NCBI GenBank assembly: GCA_029006155.1
Contig: JAQXGF010000036.1
Coordinates: 1-63,650 of the forward strand
Reading direction: 5' to 3'
DNA: 63,650 nt
Source: Lachnospiraceae bacterium
Lineage (GTDB): Bacteria; Bacillota; Clostridia; Lachnospirales; Lachnospiraceae
Shown in pieces: positions 25,243 through 31,904 of this stretch. Position 1 is the stretch's first letter; the number at the start of each line of letters is the position of its first letter. A model generated the notes under the pieces. That model worked only from the letters and a program-made list of their open reading frames with translations, had not been told where the DNA came from and searched no databases. Position numbers and translations under genes: made by a program.

Positions 25243-25818
25243 GTGAAGATCGGAAGAGTTTGTATGATCTGCCTTGGGGCAGGGATTGCCCTGTCCGTGT
25301 TTGAATATGCCCTGCGGATCGGAGCGACTCAGAGCGACATGGGAGGAAAGAAAGCCGTGCGCATAGCGGCGGTCTATTCTGGGATCCAGCTGCTGTTGCT
25401 GTTCGGGGGTGTGCTGATAGCAGAGCTGATCCGAAATGCCGGACTGGATCTGCCGACCGAACGGCTGTGGCGGACGCTGCTGATAGCCCTGCTGCTGTTT
25501 TATTCCTTTTTATGTATGCGGACAGCGATCCGTGAAAAAGGATTTGAGGAACGAAGAGAGGCAGAGCCAAAAAATGGTGTGGTCGCAAAATATGCGGCGC
25601 GGGCCGGGATCCGGATGCTGCTGATCGGCATGGCGGCGTGGTATATCAGCCGCAGGAGTCTCTGGCAGACCGTTAGCATCGGGCTTCTGGCATTTCTGGC
25701 TGCGGTCGGTGGCCTTGTTTACGGTTACTGGTATGGGACAAAATGGCGCAGACAGATCAGCTTCGCAGGCGGTCTGCTTTTACTGCTGACCGGTGGATTG
25801 TTTGCAGTGATAGCATAA
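25243..25818 (+). CDS. Six-helix membrane protein, possibly MntP/YtaF-like
   Basis: Integral membrane protein of 191 residues with about six hydrophobic helices and a basic loop near residues 92-112 (REKGFEERREAEPKN). Length, helix count and central charged loop resemble the manganese efflux pump MntP family, but the usual Asp residues in helix 1 and helix 4 are not clearly present, so I treat it as remote or unrelated. The start is GTG 25243 behind GAGAGGGGG. The radical SAM gene begins 39 bases after its stop and may share its transcript. Function unknown. Confidence 0.55.
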   Translation: MKIGRVCMICLGAGIALSVFEYALRIGATQSDMGGKKAVRIAAVYSGIQLLLLFGGVLIAELIRNAGLDLPTERLWRTLLIALLLFYSFLCMRTAIREKGFEERREAEPKNGVVAKYAARAGIRMLLIGMAAWYISRRSLWQTVSIGLLAFLAAVGGLVYGYWYGTKWRRQISFAGGLLLLLTGGLFAVIA

Positions 25819-25857
25819 CATGAGTAAAGAGGAAAAGAAAATGAGGAGGAACTACAA

Positions 25858-27270
25858 ATGAGTACAGTACATAAGATGGAACGCGCACTGGTAGGAAAAG
25901 GGATCGACGGAGTGCTGCATTATGTGAATAAAGATCCGAACGACCGGAAAAAAGCGCTGCTGAATCTGGTTGATGTCGTACAGAAGGTCGCAGGTCCGAT
26001 GTTTCAGGAAAAGAGCTATGATGCGGCACGTGCGATGATTCAGGATGAAAACAACAAATGGTATCAGTATGTGAACCGTCTTTTGAATGAGGTAGACCCA
26101 CATGTTCTGAAGATGACTGCTTTGAACCTCGGCTTTGAGGCGGCTTATTTTGGAACAAAGACGATCCGGGAGAAACGAAAAGAGCTGCAGTGCCAGGTAC
26201 CGTGGCTGATTCTGATGGATCCAACCAGTGCCTGTAACATGCACTGTACCGGTTGCTGGGCTGCCGAGTACGGACATAAGCTGAACCTCTCTTTTGAAGA
26301 TCTGGATTCGATTATTACACAGGGGAAAGAGCTTGGCATTTACTTCTATATGTATACCGGTGGAGAGCCGCTTGTACGTAAGGCAGACCTGATCCGCCTG
26401 TGTGAGAAGCACAATGACTGTGAATTCCATGCATTCACAAACGGCACCCTGATTGATGAGGCATTCTGTAAAGAGATGGTGCGGGTCGGCAACTTCTCTG
26501 TTTCGATCAGTCTGGAGGGATATGAGGAAGTCAATGATTCCCGCCGTGGTGCCGGCTGCTTTGACAAGGTTATGCATGCCATGGATCTGATGAAACAGTA
26601 CGGCCTGATTTTTGGTACTTCGATCTGCTACACGAGCAAGAATATTGAGACTGTCACAAGCGATGCATTCCTCGATATGATCATCGAGAAGGGCTGCCGT
26701 TACACCTGGTACTTCCACTATATGCCGGTTGGAAATGAGGCGGCGACAGAACTGCTGCCGACGAAGGAACAGAGAGAGTACATGTATCACAGAGTCCGCG
26801 AGATCCGTGGAAAAGAGGGCGGCAAGCAGATCTTTGCGATGGATTTCCAGAACGACGGTGAGTTTGTCGGAGGCTGTATCGCAGGAGGCCGGAACTACAT
26901 GCACATCAATGCAAACGGCGATGTAGAGCCGTGTGTATTCATTCACTATTCCGGAGCCAATATCCATGAAGTATCCCTCTTAGACGCGCTGCGTCAGCCA
27001 CTCTTCATGGCGTACCGGGACGGTCAGCCGTTCAACAACAACCAGCTGCGTCCGTGCCCGATGCTCGAGAATCCGGAGCTGCTGCGTGAGATGGTACATA
27101 AGACCGGCGCAAAGTCGACCGACCTGCAGTCGCCGGAGAGCGTCGACCACCTCTGCGACAAGTGCAAAGACTACGCAGAGAACTGGGCAGGAAAAGCAGA
27201 GGAGATCTGGGAGGAGAATCCGCATCACGTGGAAAGCTTCCATAATTATAAGTCAACGTATCAGGACTAG
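25858..27270 (+). CDS. Radical SAM protein with SPASM-like C-terminus
   Basis: Iron-sulfur enzyme that uses S-adenosylmethionine to generate radicals; the substrate is unknown. The 470 residues include an N-terminal helical extension of ~110 residues, the [4Fe-4S] motif CNMHCTGC (Cys126, Cys130, Cys133), the GGEP motif (YTGGEPLVRK), and a C-terminal cysteine region with GGCIAGGRNYMHINANGDVEPC, PCPMLENPELL and HLCDKCKDYAENW, resembling a SPASM or twitch domain that binds extra clusters. GAGGAGG precedes ATG 25858. It may be co-transcribed with the small membrane protein upstream. No precursor peptide or peptide transporter is adjacent, so peptide maturation is not supported. A strong terminator follows. 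Confidence 0.88.
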   Translation: MSTVHKMERALVGKGIDGVLHYVNKDPNDRKKALLNLVDVVQKVAGPMFQEKSYDAARAMIQDENNKWYQYVNRLLNEVDPHVLKMTALNLGFEAAYFGTKTIREKRKELQCQVPWLILMDPTSACNMHCTGCWAAEYGHKLNLSFEDLDSIITQGKELGIYFYMYTGGEPLVRKADLIRLCEKHNDCEFHAFTNGTLIDEAFCKEMVRVGNFSVSISLEGYEEVNDSRRGAGCFDKVMHAMDLMKQYGLIFGTSICYTSKNIETVTSDAFLDMIIEKGCRYTWYFHYMPVGNEAATELLPTKEQREYMYHRVREIRGKEGGKQIFAMDFQNDGEFVGGCIAGGRNYMHINANGDVEPCVFIHYSGANIHEVSLLDALRQPLFMAYRDGQPFNNNQLRPCPMLENPELLREMVHKTGAKSTDLQSPESVDHLCDKCKDYAENWAGKAEEIWEENPHHVESFHNYKSTYQD

Positions 27271-27309
27271 GCAGCGAAGCCTGTCAAGATCGGTCAGAAG
27301 GGAAACTGG

Positions 27310-27358
27310 CAGAGGAAAATGCAGCGCAGAGGTATGCACTCGCATTTTCCTCTGTTTA
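27310..27358 (+). terminator. Terminator after the radical SAM gene
   Basis: CAGAGGAAAATGC (27310-27322) pairs perfectly with GCATTTTCCTCTG (27342-27354), then TTTACGTTT. It is a 13-bp stem. Confidence 0.88.
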
Positions 27359-27361
27359 CGT

Positions 27362-27390
27362 TTGACTTTCGTTTCCCGGTTTGCTACACT
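27362..27390 (+). promoter_or_regulatory. Promoter of the DJ-1 gene
   Basis: TTGACT (27362-27367), a 17-base spacer and TACACT (27385-27390) preceded by TGC (extended -10). Confidence 0.68.
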
Positions 27391-27450
27391 GTGGACAGAA
27401 AATGCTGAGGGAACAAGAACAACAATCAGCAGATGACAGGAGGCAGAAGC

Positions 27451-28002
27451 ATGGAAAAGGCATATATATTTCTGGCAGATGGATTCGAGGAGATCGAGGG
27501 ACTGACCGTGGTGGATATCCTGCGGCGTGCCGGTGTGGAGATTCAGATGGTTTCGATGATGGGACACAGGGAACTGACGGGCAGCCATGGGATTCCGGTC
27601 GTTGCAGATGCGGTGTTTGAGGAGACGGATTTTTCAGATGGCACGTTATTTGTCCTTCCGGGCGGCATGCCGGGGACGAAGCGTCTGGCGGCACATGAGG
27701 GGCTGGCAGCGCTTTTAAAAGAAAAAGATGCAGAGGGCAAGCGGCTGGCGGCGATCTGTGCGGCTCCGAGCGTGCTTGGCGGACTCGGACTGCTCAAAGG
27801 AAAACGCGCGGCCTGCTATCCGGGCTTTGAGGAGGCGCTTACAGGAGCCGAGGTATCTTTTGACCCGGTCGTTGTATCCGGCAATATTACGACCAGTCGC
27901 GGTATGGGGACTGCGATTCCGTTTGCGCTGGCACTTACAGAGCAGCTTGCGGGCAAAGAAAAGGCAGACGCGCTGGCAAAAGGCATTATTTATGCCGTAT
28001 AA
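27451..28002 (+). CDS. DJ-1/PfpI family protein (YajL/ThiJ type)
   Basis: Member of the DJ-1 superfamily; family proteins act as glyoxalases, deglycases or chaperones (activity debated). The 183 residues show the conserved glutamate region LADGFEEIEGLTVVDILRRAG and the nucleophile elbow AAICAAPSVLGG with Cys103. Its length matches YajL and human DJ-1. I chose ATG 27451 because AGGAGG (27438-27443) is correctly spaced; an ATG at 27433 is too close upstream of it. It has its own promoter and terminator. Name by family only. Confidence 0.92.
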   Translation: MEKAYIFLADGFEEIEGLTVVDILRRAGVEIQMVSMMGHRELTGSHGIPVVADAVFEETDFSDGTLFVLPGGMPGTKRLAAHEGLAALLKEKDAEGKRLAAICAAPSVLGGLGLLKGKRAACYPGFEEALTGAEVSFDPVVVSGNITTSRGMGTAIPFALALTEQLAGKEKADALAKGIIYAV

Positions 28003-28035
28003 CGCCGGAAAACGTAAAAAAACACTGGCGTTTTT
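28001..28035 (+). terminator. Terminator of the DJ-1 gene
   Basis: AACGCC (28001-28006, overlapping the stop codon) pairs with GGCGTT (28027-28032), followed by TTT. Confidence 0.6.
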
Positions 28036-28045
28036 GACATTGTTA

Positions 28046-28091
28046 TGCTATACTATCTCAATGACTGCATAGCTGTAGGGGCAGTCTTTTT
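28046..28091 (+). promoter_or_regulatory. Extended -10 promoter with immediate hairpin ahead of tig
   Basis: TGCTATACT (28046-28054) is an extended -10 element, with TTGACA close by but at the wrong spacing. Just after the predicted start, GACTGC (28063-28068) pairs with GCAGTC (28081-28086), then TTTTT. It could be an attenuator for the tig operon, or a second terminator for the DJ-1 gene. Confidence 0.4.
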
Positions 28092-28122
28092 GTGAGTGAG
28101 AATCGAACCGGCTGCGTTTATG

Positions 28123-28214
28123 AGCAAGTAGCGAAAGCGAAACCCCGTCAGCAGGCCCAGCAGCAAAGCTGCAGCTATGGACAAGAAGCAAAGCGGATTA
28201 CCCGTCCGCTTGAC
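28123..28214 (+). repeat. Dispersed hairpin repeat, copy 3, upstream of tig
   Basis: Head GCAAGTAGCGAAAGCGAAACCCC, the triloop hairpin GCAGC-AAA-GCTGC (near 28160-28172), and a tail with AAGCGGA/TCCGCTT arms ending CTTGAC. Same order of parts as copies 1 and 2 with a diverged tail loop. It ends just ahead of the tig ribosome binding site. Confidence 0.7.
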
Positions 28215-28236
28215 AGTTAAAGGAGGAACAGACACA

Positions 28237-29556
28237 ATGAGTGTACAGGTGGAAAAACTGGAAAAGAATATGGCAAAGTTGACGATCGAGGTACCGGCAG
28301 AAGAGTTCGATGCAGCGATCGAGCAGGCTTATCAGAAGGATAAGAAGAAGATCTCCATCCCGGGCTTCCGTAAGGGCAAGGCTCCGAGAAAGATGATCGA
28401 GAAGATGTACGGCACAGGCGTATTTTATGAGGATGCAGCGAACATCGTTATCCCGAAGGCATACAGCGAGGCTGCAAAAGAGTGCGGCGAGGAGATCGTT
28501 TCTCAGCCGGAGATCAGCGTAACGCAGATCGGAGCAGGCAAGCCGTTTATCTTTACTGCAGAGGTAGCGTTAAAGCCGGCAGTGACACTTGGCGAGTACA
28601 AGGGTGTAGAAGTAGAGAAGACTCCGGTCGAGGTTTCCGAAGAGGAAGTCGACAAGGAAGTAGATAAGGAGCGCGAGAACAACTCCAGAACGATCGATGT
28701 AGACGACAGAGCCGTAGAGAAGGGTGACATCATCAAGCTCAACTTCGAAGGCTTCGTAGACGGTGTTCCGTTCGAGGGCGGAAAGGCTGAGGACTACTCC
28801 CTGACGATCGGTTCCGGCAGCTTCATCCCGGGCTTTGAGGATCAGCTGATCGGTGCAAAGATCGGTGAAGAAGTAGAAGTAAACGTGACCTTCCCGGAGG
28901 AGTACCATGCAGCAGAGCTCAAGGGCAAGCCGGCAGTATTCAAGTGCAAGGTAAATGAGATCAAGGTAAAGGAGCTTCCGGAAGCAGACGATGAGTTCGC
29001 AAAGGATGTATCCGAGTTCGATACACTGGCTGAGTACAAGGATGATATCCGTGCAAAGCTGCTGGAGAAGAAGACGGCTGACGCAAAGCGTGAGAAGCAG
29101 AACAAGACCGTTGCAAAGGCTGTAGAGAATGCAACGATGGAGATTCCGGAAGCTATGATTACCGAGCAGGTAAGAAGAATGGCTGACGATTTCGCAAGAA
29201 GACTGCAGTCTCAGGGTCTTTCTATGGATCAGTACATGCAGTTCACCGGCCTGACCATGGATGCTCTGGCACAGCAGATGCGTCCGGAGGCACTCAAGCG
29301 CATCCAGAACAGCCTGGTACTTGAGGCAATTGCAAAGGCTGAGAACATCGAAGTAAGCGATGAGAAGGTCAATGAAGAGATCGAGAAGATGGCAGCTGCA
29401 TACAAGATGGAAGCAGACAAGCTCAAAGAGCTCATCGGCGATGCTGAGAAGGAGCAGATGAAGAGCGACCTCGCAATCCAGGCTGCAGTTGATATGATTA
29501 CCGACGCTGCAGTAGAAGTAGAGGCTGCAAAGGAAGAGGAAAAGACCGAGGAGTAA
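28237..29556 (+). CDS. tig: Trigger factor
   Basis: Ribosome-bound chaperone and peptidyl-prolyl isomerase that receives nascent chains. The 439 residues contain the N-terminal ribosome-docking domain with the signature loop [17 protein letters not shown] (canonical GFRxGKxP), a central FKBP domain (~155-245; [40 protein letters not shown]), and a C-terminal helical domain ending in an acidic tail. I chose ATG 28237 because AAAGGAGG (28219-28226) sits just upstream; the frame runs back to 28177 without support. It heads the quality-control cluster tig-clpP-clpX-lon. Confidence 0.97.
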   Translation: MSVQVEKLEKNMAKLTIEVPAEEFDAAIEQAYQKDKKKISIPGFRKGKAPRKMIEKMYGTGVFYEDAANIVIPKAYSEAAKECGEEIVSQPEISVTQIGAGKPFIFTAEVALKPAVTLGEYKGVEVEKTPVEVSEEEVDKEVDKERENNSRTIDVDDRAVEKGDIIKLNFEGFVDGVPFEGGKAEDYSLTIGSGSFIPGFEDQLIGAKIGEEVEVNVTFPEEYHAAELKGKPAVFKCKVNEIKVKELPEADDEFAKDVSEFDTLAEYKDDIRAKLLEKKTADAKREKQNKTVAKAVENATMEIPEAMITEQVRRMADDFARRLQSQGLSMDQYMQFTGLTMDALAQQMRPEALKRIQNSLVLEAIAKAENIEVSDEKVNEEIEKMAAAYKMEADKLKELIGDAEKEQMKSDLAIQAAVDMITDAAVEVEAAKEEEKTEE

Positions 29557-29587
29557 TACAGGTCAGTTCCAGTCAGGAGGAGACGAA

Positions 29588-30169
29588 ATGAGTTTTATAC
29601 CTTATGTCATCGAACAGACCGGAAGAGGCGAACGTTCCTACGATATTTTTTCCAGACTGCTGAACGACCGGATCATTTTTCTGGGCGAGGAAGTGACAGA
29701 TGTTAGCGCGAACCTGATCGTTGCGCAGCTTCTGTTTCTGGAGTCTGAGGATCCGAATAAGGATATTCAGCTCTATATCAACAGCCCGGGCGGATCGGTC
29801 ACGGCAGGCATGGCGATTTATGATACGATGAATTATGTAAAATGCGATGTATCTACGATCTGCATGGGCATGGCTGCGAGCATGGGCGCATTCCTGCTGG
29901 CAGGCGGTGCAAAGGGCAAGCGTTTTGCCCTGCCGAACGCAGAGATCATGATTCATCAGCCGTCCGGCGGTGCGCGCGGACAGGCGACGGACATTCAGAT
30001 TGTCGCGGATCAGATTCTCCGCACGAAGCAGAAGCTGAATGAGATTCTGGCTGCAAATACCGGCCAGCCGCTGGAGCGGATCGCGGCAGATACCGACCGT
30101 GATAATTATATGACAGCAGAAGAAGCAAAAGAATATGGTCTGATTGACGAACTGGTCAAATCAAGATAA
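29588..30169 (+). CDS. clpP: ATP-dependent Clp protease proteolytic subunit
   Basis: Serine protease subunit that forms the barrel degrading proteins fed by ClpX or ClpC. The 193 residues carry catalytic Ser98 ([10 protein letters not shown]) and His123 ([16 protein letters not shown]), with the usual aspartate later in [13 protein letters not shown]. The N-terminal processing region ([24 protein letters not shown]) is typical. AGGAGG precedes ATG 29588, 31 bases after tig, consistent with an operon. Confidence 0.97.
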   Translation: MSFIPYVIEQTGRGERSYDIFSRLLNDRIIFLGEEVTDVSANLIVAQLLFLESEDPNKDIQLYINSPGGSVTAGMAIYDTMNYVKCDVSTICMGMAASMGAFLLAGGAKGKRFALPNAEIMIHQPSGGARGQATDIQIVADQILRTKQKLNEILAANTGQPLERIAADTDRDNYMTAEEAKEYGLIDELVKSR

Positions 30170-30173
30170 CATA

Positions 30174-30290
30174 CACGGGGCTGTCGCACAAATGTTGGTG
30201 ACAGCCCTGTGTTCTGTAAAATGAGTCAGGCAGGTAAGTCCTCTGCGCGCAGCAATCAGTGGGGACTTGCCTGTATATCTGCTTTGACTC
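30174..30290 (+). repeat. Paired hairpin elements between clpP and clpX
   Basis: CACGGGGCTGTC (30174-30185) pairs with GACAGCCCTGTG (30200-30211), a 12-bp stem with one wobble. A second element has outer GAGTCA/TGACTC arms (30223-30228/30285-30290) enclosing CAGGTAAGTCC/GGACTTGCCTG (30231-30241/30263-30273). No T tract follows either. They look like members of the structured intergenic class rather than simple terminators. Confidence 0.6.
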
Positions 30291-30320
30291 GAAGCTTAGT
30301 GAAATATAAGAGGTGGAAAC

Positions 30321-31613
30321 ATGCCGGGGAAAAACAATGACAAAATCAGATGCTCCTTCTGCAACAAGACAGAGGATCAGGTACACAAGCTCATAGCTGG
30401 TCCGAACGGGGTATATATTTGCGATGAGTGTGTGGAAATCTGCTCAGAGATCATCGAGGAAGAGATGGATGAGGAGTATGCTCCGGATGGAGAGTACGCG
30501 ATCAATCTTCAGAAGCCGATGGAGATCAAGGATTTTCTGGATGAGTACGTCATCGGACAGGATGAGGCAAAGAAAGCACTGGCTGTCGCGGTGTACAATC
30601 ATTACAAGCGTATCACGAGCGGAAAATATCTGGATGTGGAAGTACAGAAGAGCAACATTCTGATGCTTGGACCGACTGGTTCCGGAAAGACGATGCTGGC
30701 ACAGACCTTGGCGAGACTGCTGAATGTACCGTTTGCGATCGCAGATGCGACGTCTCTGACAGAGGCCGGATATGTGGGTGAGGATGTGGAAAATATCCTG
30801 CTCAAGATCATTCAGGCAGCAGACTATGATATCAAAAAGGCAGAGCATGGTATCATCTATATCGATGAGATCGACAAGATTACGAGAAAGTCGGAAAATG
30901 CATCGATTACACGTGACGTTTCCGGAGAGGGTGTACAGCAGGCGCTGCTGAAGATCCTGGAGGGAACGGTTGCTTCCGTACCGCCGCAGGGTGGAAGAAA
31001 GCATCCGCATCAGGAGCTGATTCAGATCGACACGACGAACATTCTCTTTATCTGTGGCGGTGCATTTGAAGGTCTGGAAAAGATCATTTCTTCCCGACTG
31101 GACAAGAAGGGCATCGGATTCAATTCCGAGCTTACCGAAAAGGAGAAGCACAACGTCGGTGAAGTGCTCAAAAAAGCGCTTCCGCAGGACTTTATCAAGT
31201 TCGGTATGATTCCGGAGTTCATGGGCCGTGTGCCGGTCGTTGTATCGCTGGATGAGCTGGATAAAGATGCACTGGTACGGATCCTGACCGAGCCGAAGAA
31301 CGCGCTGATCAAGCAGTATCAGGGTCTGATCGGACTGGACGATGTGGAGCTGACGTTTACTCCGGAGGCCGTCGAGGCCATCGCGGAGAAGACGATCAAG
31401 CGCCGTACCGGAGCGCGGGGACTGCGCGCGATCATGGAAGGCGTGATGCAGGAGCTGATGTTCCGCATTCCGTCGGACGAGAAGATCGCGACCTGCACGA
31501 TTACAAAGGAAGCGGTGGAAGGTACGGCAGAGCCGGAACTGACCTACCGTGAAGATGTGCGTGGCAGGAGGAGACGCCGGCTTGGCGTCGTTGAAGAGAC
31601 GGAGACCGCATAA
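30321..31613 (+). CDS. clpX: ATP-dependent Clp protease ATP-binding subunit
   Basis: AAA+ unfoldase that delivers proteins to ClpP. The 430 residues begin with the ClpX zinc domain ([31 protein letters not shown]), followed by the AAA+ module with Walker A GPTGSGKT, Walker [11 protein letters not shown] and the pore/sensor region ([30 protein letters not shown]), the IGF loop region ([10 protein letters not shown]) that contacts ClpP, and the C-terminal small domain ([15 protein letters not shown]). AGAGGTGG precedes ATG 30321. A strong terminator follows its stop. Confidence 0.97.
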   Translation: MPGKNNDKIRCSFCNKTEDQVHKLIAGPNGVYICDECVEICSEIIEEEMDEEYAPDGEYAINLQKPMEIKDFLDEYVIGQDEAKKALAVAVYNHYKRITSGKYLDVEVQKSNILMLGPTGSGKTMLAQTLARLLNVPFAIADATSLTEAGYVGEDVENILLKIIQAADYDIKKAEHGIIYIDEIDKITRKSENASITRDVSGEGVQQALLKILEGTVASVPPQGGRKHPHQELIQIDTTNILFICGGAFEGLEKIISSRLDKKGIGFNSELTEKEKHNVGEVLKKALPQDFIKFGMIPEFMGRVPVVVSLDELDKDALVRILTEPKNALIKQYQGLIGLDDVELTFTPEAVEAIAEKTIKRRTGARGLRAIMEGVMQELMFRIPSDEKIATCTITKEAVEGTAEPELTYREDVRGRRRRRLGVVEETETA

Positions 31614-31623
31614 GTCAGAGTAT

Positions 31624-31677
31624 AGCTGCCGCAGAACAGACGAGAGCAAGCAAGTCTGCTTCTGTGGCAGCTTTTTT
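31624..31677 (+). terminator. Terminator after clpX
   Basis: AGCTGCCGCAGAA (31624-31636) pairs with TTCTGTGGCAGCT (31660-31672) with one wobble, then six T residues. It separates clpX from lon. Confidence 0.9.
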
Positions 31678-31757
31678 AAACGAGCCAAGCAAGGTACTTG
31701 CTTGTATCAGGAGTGGTATGAGCCACTCCTGATAAGCTGCGAAGCAGCTGCTCGTTT
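31678..31757 (+). repeat. Perfect cloverleaf palindrome between clpX and lon
   Basis: Outer stem AAACGAGC/GCTCGTTT (31678-31685/31750-31757) encloses three contiguous hairpins: CAAGCAAG-GTA-CTTGCTTG (31686-31704), a 12-bp stem TATCAGGAGTGG/CCACTCCTGATA with a 6-base loop (31705-31734), and AGCTGC-GAA-GCAGCT (31735-31749). Every base outside the three loops is paired and the junction has no spacer bases. Confidence 0.88.
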
Positions 31758-31764
31758 ATGACAT

Positions 31765-31805
31765 ATCATAAGGAGGGACCCGCTTGCGGGAGGATTCCTT
31801 ATGAT
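31765..31805 (+). repeat. Hairpin module shared with the asnS leader
   Basis: Outer ATCATAAGGA/TCCTTATGAT (31765-31774/31796-31805) with inner CCCGC-TT-GCGGG (31779-31790) and asymmetric internal loops. It matches 13276-13316 almost base for base; the terminal pair differs as A-T here against G-C there, keeping the pairing. Confidence 0.85.
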
Positions 31806-31808
31806 CCT

Positions 31809-31888
31809 ACAAGTAGCGGAGCGGATTGCGAATATCCGCTTTGCTCCGAATCAAGCAAGTAGCGAAGCGGATTGCGAATATCCGCTTT
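31809..31888 (+). repeat. Dispersed repeat, copy 4: two tandem tails ahead of lon
   Basis: Two units, CAAGTAGCGGAGCGGATTGCG... and CAAGTAGCGAAGCGGATTGCG..., each ending in a hairpin AGCGGAT-TGCGAAT-ATCCGCT (31820-31840 and 31865-31887, the second with an 8-bp stem). The second hairpin ends ~5 bases before the lon ribosome binding site. With the cloverleaf and the module at 31765-31805 it fills the clpX-lon gap. Confidence 0.8.
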
Positions 31889-31904
31889 AATAAGGAGACA
31901 CAAG

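Noticed and set aside
30444-31688. 414-residue minus-strand reading frame opposite clpX
   Set aside because: It mirrors clpX exactly, is rich in His/Arg/Leu as expected for the antisense of biased codons, and has no initiation site.
31678-31757. tRNA gene
   Set aside because: The cloverleaf has the right general outline but lacks the T-loop GTTCRA, the D-loop GG, a 7-bp acceptor stem and any anticodon-loop bases; arms of 8, 12 and 6 bp do not fit.
31872-31904. Upstream start for lon
   Set aside because: An in-frame codon at 31872 lies inside the repeat tail hairpin with no ribosome binding site, whereas ATG 31905 follows TAAGGAG at the normal distance.
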